Assembly (NCBI GenBank): GCA_036250195.1
Contig: JAVHZZ010000001.1
Span: forward strand, 392,906,783 to 392,970,782
Direction of reading: 5' to 3'
DNA: 64,000 nt
Source of the DNA: Mixophyes australis
Lineage: Eukaryota; Chordata; Amphibia; Anura; Limnodynastidae
Below the pieces are notes generated by a model. It was not told the DNA's origin and did no database searches. It worked only from the letters and a program-made list of their open reading frames with translations. The first letter of the stretch is position 1. Every line of letters begins with the position of its first letter. Below, piece by piece: positions 31,713 to 42,129 of the stretch. Made by a program: the position numbers and the translations under genes.

Positions 31713-33803
31713 TCCATCATCAGCTAGGTTCCTTCTCTCAGCTAGATCCCGATACCTGAAATCTACACCCACAACACCGTCCTCAACAATATCCTCAGCA
31801 ACGATCGGAGTTAGTCCTGCATCCAAGTTCCTAAGGCTAGATGACTCTTACACTATCTTGGATACCTCAGAAGAATTCTTGAGCATTAGTCCCACTGCTG
31901 CTTCATCCCAGAAGCTTCATCCCAGAAGCAGACCAAGAAAAAGACTACTAGTAGTCTACAACAATTGACTGTTAAACAATCCTTTGCAAGAGGAAGCAAG
32001 TATGAAAGCTGTCACCCAGTCACAAAGCGGATCACAGACGCCATGGCGACTATGCTAGTATTAGATCTGCGTCCAATATCCACTGTTAATGCAGCTGGTT
32101 TTAGACAATTACTTGAGGTCTTGTGTTCCCGTTACCAAATTCCATCATGACACCATTTTACTAGAAAAGCTATTCCTCATCTCTACCAGAAGGTTCGTAA
32201 AAATGTAATTATTGGGCTACAAAATGCCATTCTACCAAATGTACACTTAACCACAGATATGTGGATAAGTGGAACTGGGCAAACTAAAGATTATATGACT
32301 GTGACAGCCCACTGGGTTGGTGATTCGCCTTCACCAGCAGGAACAGCAGCAGCATGTACCCAAGTATGTCACATTTTTCAGAGGCAGGCTACTCTGTGTA
32401 TCACTGGCTTCACTAAGAGGCATACAGCTGACAATCTGTTACAAAACAGAGGGATGTCATTGCAACATGGCTTATCCTGCTTGGACTTTCCTCAGGATAT
32501 GTCATTTCTGATAATGCTCCCAATATTGTGAGAGCTCACATAATAAACTTGGTGGCGCAGAGCTTTTTAAAAAATTACATGGACGTGTAGGAGATGCTGT
32601 CTGTGGCTCGTAAAATCTCTGGACATTTCCGGCATTCGGCAACAGCATGTAGGAGATTGCAACACCTACAAGAGCAATTTAATTTGCCCTGCAACCAACT
32701 GAAACAAGAGGTGGTGACAAGGTGTAATTCCACCCTGTATATGCTTCTGCTGATGGAGGAACAGCGAAAAGCCATCCACGCTTACTCCACAAGCCATGAC
32801 ATTGGGAAAGGAGGGGGGATGTATTTTACTCAAGCGCAGTGGAGAATACTTTCCGTATTGAGCAAGGTGCTGAAACCATTCAAAGTAGTCACCTGTGAAG
32901 TGAGTTCAGACAATGCTAGCTTGATCCAAGTGATTCCCTTAATTACACTTTTGGAAAAGCAGCTTGAGAAACTGAAGGAGGAGATTAAACAAAGCAATTA
33001 CGTTATCTATGTCGGACTTGTAGATCAAGTACTTTATTCGCTTTGTCAGAATCCAAGATTTATAAAAATTTTGAAATCGGATCACTACATTTTGGCGACT
33101 GTGCTTGATCCTCGGTTTAAGAGCTATGTCTTCTCATTGTTTCCAACTGACCCAGATCTGAAGAGATGCAAAGAGCTCCTGGTGAGCAAGATGACAGCTC
33201 AAGTGTTACGTGACAGGACGGCGTCTCCTCCTTAAGTTTCTTACTTAGCCGCTGCTAGGAAAAAACTAAGCTTTCCCAAGAGACTCAGGGATGATGCAGG
33301 TGACTCAGCACAACATTTTCACATCTGGTCTGGTCTAAAAGAATTGACCAAAAAATGTGACACCTCTGCCGTAACTCCACCAGATCCTACTATCAACATC
33401 CAAAGGATGGTGGAGGATTATTTTCATGACAGCATAGGAAAAAAACACATCAGACAGTCCCCTTACATACTGGGAGGAAAAAAAGGGAATTTTGAGACCC
33501 ATGTTCCAATTCACTTTGCAATGCCTAAGCTCCAGTGTGTACTCGGAAACAGTTTTCAGCACAGCTGGGAACCTCGTCAGCGATCTGCGTATGAGACTAC
33601 TTCCTCAAAATGTGATGATGTTCATAAAAATTAACTTCAATTTTCACGAGGAAGGCCTTTCCCGCCAATTACATCAAAATACTGAGACTTCTGTAATGGT
33701 GGATTCCAGCGGTGATGAATTAATAATGTGTGAGGATGGTGTACAAACTGATGAGGGTGCGGATGAGGCTGAGGATGATGACAACAACATCTTGCCACAG
33801 TAG
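31713..33803 (+). pseudogene. hAT transposase pseudogene
   Basis: Successive plus-strand frames cover the linker (TPTTPSSTISSATIGVSPAS), SFARGSKYESCHPVTKRITD, TTDMWISGTGQTKDY with the first catalytic Asp, a VISDNA-like segment near 32500, RKISGHFRHSATACRR, VVTRCNSTLYML (the usual RW is RC here) and LDPRFKSY. The hATC end is SSVYSETVFSTAGNLVSD, then the DDVHK/MMFIKIN tail. Order and spacing match the copy at 7975-10546. At least four frame changes and several stops, plus loss of the BED finger, make it non-functional. Confidence 0.88.
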
Positions 33804-34133
33804 AGTTCATTAACACCACTGTTACCTTACCTGGCTTAAGGCCATTGTTGCCTTGTTTGTGGGGGCCCAAACAAACCAAACACTTCAGCCACAAGGAGTG
33901 ACACTTTTGTGGCTGAAGTGCTTGGTTTGTTAAAGTGTGCATGTCCTTTTTAAGATCCAACATAAGGATGGGTGGGAGGGCCCAAGGACAATTCCATCTT
34001 GCACTATTTCTCCTGTCAGCTACCACTGTGTGCCAATGTTACCTATATGTGCTATATATTGTTGTGTGCTTAGCAAAAATCTTAGACACCCATTGATGAT
34101 GCAGATAACTTAGCACAACATTTTGACATCTAC

Positions 34134-34319
34134 GGTTAAATGTATGAATCTCCGATTTTTTCAACTCGCCGGAAATCAGCGACTTTGCATTTAAAATTTA
34201 AAGCGGCGATGGCTTGTAAAGGCAAGTTTGCCTTTACAAGCCATCGCCACTTTAAATTTTCACTGCAAATACGCCGATTTCCGGCAGGTTGAAAAAATCG
34301 GAGGTTTATACATTTACCC
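34134..34319. mobile_element. Near-perfect fold-back MITE inside the hAT remnant
   Basis: The ends GGTTAAATGTATGAATCTCC and GGAGGTTTATACATTTACCC pair, as do the inner arms (GCGATGGCTTGTAAAGGCAA with TTTGCCTTTACAAGCCATCG). Almost the whole 186 bp folds into one hairpin with a minimal loop. The ends resemble those of the repeat at 29355-31710. It interrupts the duplicated transposase 3' segment. Confidence 0.85.
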
Positions 34320-34718
34320 CTTGGTCTTGTCTACTGTAACAGAATTGACCAGAATTAGTGACATCTCTGCTGTAACTCCACCTGATCCTACTATTAACTA
34401 TTAACATCCAAAGAATGATGGAGGATTATTTTTAATTTTTTTGAACGGTATAAAGACAACAGTTTTATTAACAAAGAACAACGTTGCTTGCAGAAGTAAG
34501 TAAGCATGGATGTCTACTTAGACGTGTATATGTATTACCTTCCACTTTGCTGCTGTTTCATCAGTATTGCACAAAGTGTTTGTAATATGCACTTTACGTC
34601 AAAGCTGCCTAACTATAATAGAATTTTTTGTGAATTGGGGCTGATTCGAAGCTCAGTAATGAACTTGCCTTTTGCTGTGAATTACAATGGCTCTTTTTGG
34701 TGCATTGTCTGGCACCCT

Positions 34719-34833
34719 AGATTGGTCTGGATCTGATAAATCCACACATTCCGGGGTATTAGCTGTAGAATTACCACAGTTATTGAAGGAACGGGTGGAG
34801 CGATCAAATGAACCATAACTGATTTCATGATCC
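34719..34833 (-). pseudogene. 18S ribosomal RNA gene fragment (5' domain), degenerate
   Basis: On the minus strand the segment reads CAGTTATGGTTCATTTGATC, then GCTCCACCCGTTCCTTCAA, TAACTGTGGTAATTCTACAG, CTAATA, a short deletion, and ATTTATCAGATCCAGACCAA. This is the highly conserved 5'-domain segment of eukaryotic 18S rRNA (family sequence TAACTGTGGTAATTCTAGAG and ATTTATCAGATCAAAACCAA) with about ten substitutions and a deletion of the expansion loop. Only about 115 bp are clear. It lies in the 3' part of the hAT remnant, downstream of the transposase, and is not a functional rRNA gene. Confidence 0.85.
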
Positions 34834-35262
34834 AAGGACAATTCCATCTTGCACCACTGTTCTTTACTGACACTGCTGTGTGGCAATGTTTCCTAGATGT
34901 CCTAGGAACTGCCATGTGTTTGAGACTTTGCTCTGTCGCTTAGCATCCAGCCAGGTCGCTGCAGTCTTTGTTTGAAAGTGTATGAAAATAATATTGTGAC
35001 CTATGAGATGGTCTAAATTGACTGCAAATGACTTGAAATAAGTGTTATTGAGGTTAATAATAATTTAGGGGGAAAAATGGCAAAATTATGTGATTTTAGC
35101 AAAATAAAATAGGGATTTTAGGAAAAAATAGGATCCAAAACCAAAACCAAAACTCGCAAGGGCAGTATTGCCAAAACCATAATCAAAACACGAAGCTAAC
35201 CCAGATCCAAGACCAAAACCAAAACCATAATATGGGAGTCAGTGAACATCTCTAATTATAAA

Positions 35263-36265
35263 TGGATTTTTTTATTTTTTTTCCCTTGGAAAAACATTTA
35301 CTAGACTGTCCTTAATGTCTACTGTACATAACTGACACTTTTACAGTTGCTTCTGATGGCAGGTACATGTTATTACATGCATAGGATATTGGCATCACTA
35401 GGACTCAGGACTTATAGTTGATGGAGGAGATATAGCAGAAAAACAAGAAACTTTGTGACGCCCATAGCTTGATTCGGACGTGGCCTTGTGTGCTTGAGCT
35501 TGGCACGTCCACACTGTAAATTGACTACGGTCAAACGCCCCTTCCCCGCTCTGTTCGTTCCCCGAAATCATAGGCTGTAGTAAATGTCCGTTGCATTCGC
35601 AGACGCTGCAGACAGGGCTGCGTTCACAGTCCTGGGCATGCGCAGAGTGATTTTGTGTATGATACGCTCAAAATCCGCAGTTATGTGCCTTAAAGACTCA
35701 GGCCCAACATGTTATTTGTAAAACATGTTAACCTATTTTATTAAAGAGTGTATAATTACGTTGCTCTAAGCTATGCTGGATATGTTTTCCCATTATCAGG
35801 CCATTTGGACACATTTATTAAATATGTGAAATAACCTTTATATTTCAATCATGCGGGACCAGTGAAGCATCTTGTTACATAAATTGGCTACTCCTACCTC
35901 AAAATATAAGAAAACAGTATACTTCTCCTTCTCAATGCAGCTAAAGCTCTCATTCCTAAAGCCTGAAAGTCTACTCTGGTTTCCAGTATCTCTGAATGTA
36001 TTGCTAAGTTAATCTCACAAGGCATATGCAGGAAATCTGCTCCATAGCCCATTAAACATTAATAAAAACATATGTTCCTTGGAGCGAGCTTTCCCAGATT
36101 TATAAGGACCTTTTTTAGCCTGGTTTTAATATATATTGTGTGTATCTAATAAAGTAGGTTGTGCAGCTCAATTTATACTGGTGGTCAGAGATCTCTCTGC
36201 ACACTTTCCCCACTCCCTTCTCATCCTCTACACCAGCCCTTTTATAATTTCTTCCTTTAGTACAT
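35263..36265. other. No recognised gene
   Basis: Unassigned sequence between two hAT elements. A CpG-richer patch at 35450-35690 has no coding features I can defend. Confidence 0.4.
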
Positions 36266-36273
36266 GATTTTAA

Positions 36274-36844
36274 TAGAGATGCTCAGGCTCAGTTTTCTGA
36301 AAACCGAGCCCACCCAAACTTAGGGGAGCCGAATAAGCTCGCGAGCCGGCTCTTTATTTTCGTATGTCCTCGGATATGAATAGAGGCAAAACGTCATTGT
36401 TACGTTGTCGGATCTCGCTGGTTTTGGATTCCATACGTACCATCATCCCCAGGAGATCCAGCGCCATTGCTCACACAGAAACAGGAGTAGCAGTGTTCTT
36501 GTCACTCTCCAGTCTCCAGTGACATTGCTCAGTGCCATTACTCAAAAAGAAACAGGGTTAGCAGTGTTCTTGTCACTCTTCGGTCTCCAGTGCCATTGCT
36601 CAGTACCATTGCTCATACAGAAACAGGAGGGGCAGCAGTCACTTGGCAAAAATTGACTGGAAATGATTGGAAATTAATGGTATTGAGGTTAATAATAATG
36701 TACAAAAAATAGGGAATTTAGAAAAAAAATCGGGATCCAAAACCAAAACACGCGAGGGTGGTTTTGCCAAAATCAAAACCAAATCCAAAACACAAAGTTA
36801 ATGCAGATCCAAAACCAAAACACGGGGGTCAGTGAATATCTCTA
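36274..36844 (+). mobile_element. Internally deleted hAT derivative, 8-bp target duplication GATTTTAA
   Basis: The 571-bp element starts TAGAGATGCTCAGGCTC and ends GTCAGTGAATATCTCTA, flanked by GATTTTAA at 36266-36273 and 36845-36852. Its left 150 bp match the GC-rich end of the full-length hAT (AACCGAGCCCACCC, AACGTCATTG, GTCGGATCTCG). Its right 120 bp match the CCAAAACCAAAAC end. The transposase and tandem arrays are missing. It also holds a tandem segment with ATTGCTCA and GAAACAGGAG-type repeats at 36464-36630. Confidence 0.92.
36464..36632. repeat. Short tandem repeat inside the hAT derivative
   Basis: CCATTGCTCA, AGAAACAGG and AGCAGTGTTCTTGTCACTCT recur about 70 bp apart, two and a half times. 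Confidence 0.8.
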
Positions 36845-37315
36845 GATTTTAACCATGTGAACTCCTGGCACTAATTATAGGTAGGACAGATAACACCAGG
36901 CCTGCGGATGGACAGGGGAGGGCTGCCAAAATTTAGTCTGGGGGGGCAAGACTCGACTCAGCAGCCTATTATGAACATTTTAAAGGAAAAATTGCAGGTG
37001 GCCCAGTGACCCAGCACAAGGTAGCCTACTAGGGGAATTTATATTGCACATATGCTTTGTGCATATCCTGTAGTGTGTTGTATCTGTCTGCATAAGGCAT
37101 GTGCCGTATAGGCAGAGCATACTTATACCCATATTCAACTAGATCTGTGTGTACTTGGGTACGGGCGTACTGCCATGAAATTTCTGTCCAATTTAAAAAC
37201 AACGCACATTGCGTCAACTCTGCGTTCCGAGATGAATCAGGTGCAGAGGGCACTTTCATGATTTAGATAGTTTTAACAATGTTTTATTGTAAAAACTTAA
37301 AAATAGACACGCACC

Positions 37316-37800
37316 TGTCAGATGCCGTCCCTGCTTGTCCTTCTCAGAGGCGGGATGGTCACTTTTCCTGCTCTCTTTTTGCCGGGCAACGGGGCACAAT
37401 TCTCTGCTCTCCTGTTTGTGGTCAGTGGCGCACTTCAGTTATCCTGTCTCCACTGATTGCCGGACTTTTACCTTTGATGTTTGACTACTCTTTTGGATTC
37501 TGATTCTGCTCAATTGTCTTCTTGACTTCAATCCTGTCTCACTATTCTCGCAGTATCCGAATTGGATTTATCCTGACTCTTTGGCTAGACTTTGGCTTGT
37601 TTTTGATTACTGTTCGGTTTCTGATTTGGCCCAGCTTGTCTGACCATTCTGTTCATATGCTGCCTTACAAGTGACTGACATTGAGATCTGCACATCTCAC
37701 ACAGCTAAGCCCATACCTCCTTGCAGGGGTGAACACAAGGGGCATGTTAGACTACGCAACTCTTTGCCCAGTTGCGCCAACTACTGGTAAGTGGCTGCCA
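37316..37800 (+). repeat. Solo LTR remnant, relative of the LTR at 15023
   Basis: It starts TGTCAGATGCCGTCCCTGC and ends in a region with CACACAGCTAAGCCCATAC and CTCCTTGCAGGGG, both shared with the LTR 15023-18263. The 3' boundary near 37800 is eroded and runs into a GTGTGTGT patch. No flanking duplication was established. Confidence 0.65.
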
Positions 37801-39164
37801 CCAAATCCTTGTGTGTGTGTGATAGTACCATAATAAGTATAAGAACACACATATCCCAGCAATTGCTCTACAGCAAAACTGTTTTAGTGACTGGATCCAC
37901 GGACAAAATCAACATTCACCAAAGTTCAAATTTCAATCCAAACCACAAACTCAAATTGTTCATCATTGGACTTGGACACGTTCTCTCTATTTTGGATTCT
38001 GTTATTGATTTCTGATCTTTATTGTTGTTTTGGTCTATGGTTAGGTAGCGCTGGTGACCCAAGCGGGCTGCACATGCACTTTGGATGAATCCCCTCTAGG
38101 CAAAGAACTACATATCCCAGCATGCAGTGGGGAGGAGTAGCTTGTGAAGGAGTAGTTACAAACAGCAGTTGGAAGTCTGAAGGGGACTGAAGAGAAAGTG
38201 AGAGACACCCTGAGAGATTGGCTAAGACTTCACAGTGGAGAGTGAGATACCTTACAAGACACCTGAACTGAGAGGAGCCATCTTGGATACAGATGCTGAT
38301 TGAACAGTGGCGATAAATAACAAAAGATGTTCACTGACCCCAGTGTTTTGGTTTTGGTTTTCGATCTGCATTAACTTTGTGTTTTGGTTTTTAGTTTTGG
38401 TGTTGGCAAATCGCCCTTGCTTGTTTTGGTTTTGATTTTGGATCTGTAGTTTTTGAAAAATTGCTAAAATATGCTAAATTTACATAATTTGGCTCTTTTT
38501 TTTGTTCCTACATTATTATTAACCTCGAAAACATTAATTTGCAGTCATTTTCAGTCAATTTTACCACTTTCTAGGTCCCAATATTATTTACATATACTTT
38601 CGGCCTAAGACTGCAGCGAGCTTCCTGGATACTAAACGACAGAGCAATGGCACAAACACTGCAATTCAAAGCATATCTAGGAAATATTGCCACACAGCAG
38701 TGGTAGAAAACAAAAGTGGTGTAAGATGGAATGGTACAGTTTAACAAACCAAGCACTTCAGCAACTAGGAGTGCCACTTTTGTGCGTAAAGTGCTTGCTT
38801 TGTTTGGGCCCCCACAAAACAAGCTACCAATGGGCTTAAGACTGCTAAACTAACAGTGCTGTCAATGAACTCTAAGTCTGCAGAGAATTGGCTGGTTACT
38901 AAGCGACAGAGCAACGGCACAAACACACTGCAGTTTATATCACATGTAGGAAACATTGCCACACAGCAGTGGCAGAAAAAAAAAGTGGTGCAAGATGGAA
39001 TTGTTCTTGGAATATGTCGGATTGACATAATATGATTGATGGGCAGTTGACTAGACAAGGTTATGAAGTCGACAATATAATGACATCGACAGTATTATTA
39101 GGACAATAGTTTAAATGTAGACAGTATTTATTAGGTTGACAATTCAAATGTAATATTATCCCTA

Positions 39165-39325
39165 ACTCTAACTCTGTCCTTGTTCCTAACCCTGTCTCTA
39201 TCCTGGTGCCTAGATCTGACCCTATCCATGTCCCTATCCATATCTCTAGACATGTCCCAATCCCTATCCCTGTCCCTAACCCTGTCTTTATCCCTGGCCC
39301 TATTCCTAGACATGTCCCTAGGCCT
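39165..39325. repeat. Degenerate hexamer array, CCCTAN type
   Basis: Units such as CCCTAT, CCCTGT, CCCTAA and CCATGT run for about 160 bp. The open frames on both strands here (39131-39434) are products of the repeat. It lies inside the hAT remnant. Confidence 0.85.
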
Positions 39326-39329
39326 AGTT

Positions 39330-40060
39330 TGCCCAGTTCCGCTTGTCCACTTATCTGTGGTTAAGTGTACAGTGGGTAGAATGGCATTTTGTAGCCCAAT
39401 AATTCATTTTTTTCTAACCTTCTGCTATAGGTGAGGAATTGCTTGTCTAGTAAAATGGTGTAGAGATGGAATTTGGTAATGGGGACACAGGACCTCAATT
39501 AACTGCCTAAAACCAGCTGCATTAATGTGGATATTGGACGCAGATCTAATACTAGCATTGTCGCCATGGCGCCTGTGTTCCGCTATGTGCCTGGATGACA
39601 GCTGTCATACCTGCTTCCTCTTGCAAATGATTGTTTAACAGTCAATTGTTGTAAACTACTAGTAGTCTTCTTCTTGGTCTGCTTCTGGGCTGAAGAGCCA
39701 CCCCCAGCAGCAGCAGCAACAGCAGCATCAGGCCTAACGCTCAACAATTATCCAGAGTAATCCTGGATAGGGGAGGAGTCATCTAGCCTTAGCATCTGGG
39801 ACGCAAGACTAACTCCAATCACTAGTGAGGATATTGATGAGGAAGGTGTTGTCAGTGTAGATTGCAGGTGCAGGGATCTAACTGAGAGAAGGGAGCTAGC
39901 TGTTGCTATACTGCTTGTTGTTTTTTTTTTAGCATAAGTTTCTGATTTCACCAAAAGCTTCCCATGAAGTGGCTTCAAAAGCGTAACATGGATGAGGTTC
40001 CTAGATGGTTAAGGTCCCTAGCTCTATTGATTGTCGCTTTACAAAGGCAACAAATGTATA
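39330..40060 (-). pseudogene. hAT transposase N-terminal and early catalytic remnant
   Basis: Minus-strand readings give the linker peptide SSISSLVIGVSLASQMLRLD (39780-39860) equivalent to TPSSSISSVALGVSPAS of the full-length copy. They also give SFARGSRYDS-like sequence near 39600-39640 and a TTDKW-like segment near 39350. BED-finger-equivalent DNA is at 39970-40060. Frames are broken, and everything C-terminal of the first catalytic Asp is absent. Confidence 0.75.
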
Positions 40061-40602
40061 TGCTATGTATTTGCAAAGTTAGAGCAACTGGAATAGAACT
40101 GTGTGTGCATTGTTTGTGCTAGTTATCTCTATTAGATAGATCTTGTAAGGCCACATTAGAAGGTAACAAGGTTCCTCTTAGCTACAGTAAACTAGAGAGC
40201 CTGTGTATAGTGTAAATTACATACTAGTCAGTATTTTTCATAAGTTATATGTGACTGTTTTGTTCAAACCGAAGAAATCTATTTTTGATATAAAATTTAC
40301 AAAACCCTGTTAAGAGCCTGTGCCTCATTAATAAATCGGGCTTCTAAAGACTAACCTGGTGTGGTAATATTTCCTTTGTGTGTGCCTGTGGTCTGGAGAA
40401 GGGGACTGGAGGGTTATTTAGTCTCCCTCTGGTGCTGCTAACTCCAGGACTCTATCCCAAGAAGAACCTACAATACCTAGAGTAAGGTAGAGGAACTGCG
40501 CAACACTGAATACACAGTAAAGAGTCCATTCGCAGACTGGACACACAAAGATTGGTACACACACCATAGCAGAGGAAAGGGGGTGTTACAGTTATGTTTT
40601 TT

Positions 40603-41970
40603 TAATGATAAAATATAAATTCCATGTAGGCTAGAGAAGGAAACAAAAGCATAGAAATCTTAGATGATGTAAACCCATTCGGAGATTCAGAGAATATCTC
40701 CTATATAGACATTCCCCTGAGGGGCTATGATTAGTTTAAAGTTTTAACCAAGCATCTGAATTTTTACATGAAGGGTATTTTTGAATTTTTCCCATCTCTC
40801 TCTGGGTTAATGAAGATTTCAGAACTCAAAGAACAGTTTATACAAGTTAGTCTTCTCTACTATTCTCTAAATCCACACCATCCCAGCTTCCCCAATGGGA
40901 CTATTGTTATTCTTTAATATTACCCTTTTATAATCTGTAGTACTTTGGCATCTAATAAAGATTAATATTTAGAAAATTGAGAGGTTTGTGTTTTTTACTT
41001 TATGTTTGTATTTATTTTTGTGCCTTAACCTATGCTTAGTCCTCCATTGTGTTTGTAATTTTGCCCACCACAAGGTACCAGAAGAGAAATTTAGGGAGTC
41101 TGCCCGCCTGAAACTGGAAGGGGTGCTAAGATTGTGAGGTCATTGGATTGTCCTATCCGCCACTATCTCCATGGGGACATGTATGCTTCCTAGCACTATG
41201 GTGAGGAGTACTCCAGTGGTGTTTCAAAAATATTGTCCCAAGGGTATAGGGAGTTGTATTATTGATCCCCAGCCCACATGGCACCTCCTAGGACAGGGGG
41301 CTGTGTTTGTTGTTAACCCAGACCCACACTACTGTAGGTGGGGCTGGAGAGAATCCCCATGGTAGGGGTGTTAATTTAATAAACCCCTGTCCCACACCAC
41401 ATCAAAAGTACACTACGGTGTATTTAGTTGCTCCACACCCCAGAAGACACAGGGGGCTTCACAGTTGTAATTTTTTTCTACATTCTGGCCCTTGTCTCAA
41501 ATAGTGCTGAGTAAGATGTTCTGCATGGAGAGTAAGAAAGTTTTGGGATAGCTAACATAGGGGACAAAACCTAAAAGTTGATTTGGCCATGCATTGTTGT
41601 AGTATCCCAGGGATAGACACTAAACTAGATAGTCCCTATGTATACCCCAGATAGTCAGCTTAATAATATGGACAAATAGATTTTCATTAATATACAGAGG
41701 CAATCCATTAAATCACAGTTTAGTAAGGAGACATAATTGTACTTTTTTTTTTTTCAAAACACTTGCTGTATGCTATTTGTATGTCCTTTGGACAAAATGT
41801 TATCTTGTCTAAATATATGATGTCATACATAAATAAAGGAAGAAAATGAAAAGTTTAAAACTAACATGTTGTTTAAAAGTCCTGAGTACATTGACATCAA
41901 TTATGTGTGGTTCCAAAACAGTTCTTGCTCTTGTTCCAAGGTGAAATATTTGTTTTACACAAAACACAAT
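40603..41970. other. No recognised gene
   Basis: 41060-41500 is somewhat GC-richer (CCCACACCACATC and similar) but has no domain-like reading. No element ends found. Confidence 0.4.
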
Positions 41971-42119
41971 ATTAAAAGTGGAGATGTTGCCTATAGCAAC
42001 CAATCAGATTCTAGCTGTCATTTTGTAGAATGCGCTAAATAAATTAAAGCTTGAATCTGATCAGTTGCTATAGGCAACATCTCCACTTTTTTAAACTTGC
42101 AGTTTAGTAAATATACCCC
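41971..42119. mobile_element. Fold-back MITE, relative of 5391-5567, left end lost
   Basis: GTGGAGATGTTGCCTATAGC pairs with GCTATAGGCAACATCTCCAC. The right end TTTAGTAAATATACCCC is kept; the left terminal GGGGGTATATTT is missing. Confidence 0.8.
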
Positions 42120-42129
42120 TTAGAGTACA

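Larger units (their letters stand above)
31713..35254 (+). mobile_element. Decayed hAT element, second copy of the family, 5' end missing
   Basis: The transposase is collinear with the full-length copy at 6758-11720 but on the plus strand. The 3' end is intact (GGGAGTCAGTGAACATCTCTA, ending 35254), with the GGTTTT-type subterminal motif reversed at 35140-35230. The 5' end is lost at the junction with the repeat ending at 31710. The 3' part differs from the full-length copy. It has a second, degenerate copy of the transposase 3' region (34090-34430), a fold-back MITE (34134-34319) and an 18S rRNA fragment (34719-34833), and no 100-bp array. Confidence 0.85.
38322..40110 (-). mobile_element. 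Third hAT copy, decayed, transposase on the minus strand
   Basis: The left end AAAAGATGTTCACTGACCCC and the GGTTTTGG region (38335-38440) correspond to the left end of the full-length element. Transposase remains lie at 39320-40060. A non-coding segment of about 110 bp is tandemly duplicated (38630-38740 and 38890-39000, sharing GCCACACAGCAGTGG). Most of the catalytic domain is gone. The right end is not preserved. Confidence 0.8.
38043..40602 (+). repeat. Possible LTR split by a hAT remnant
   Basis: The left part (from GGTAGCGCTGGTGACCC) and the right part (CCTGTGCCTCATTAATAAAT to GGGGGTGTTACA) together resemble an LTR with a polyadenylation signal and a CA end. GTTA occurs on both outer sides but is only four bases. 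This is a weak call. Confidence 0.35.

Noticed and set aside
39131..39434. Open frames of Leu/Ser or Arg/Asp repeats
   Set aside because: Translation of the degenerate hexamer array.
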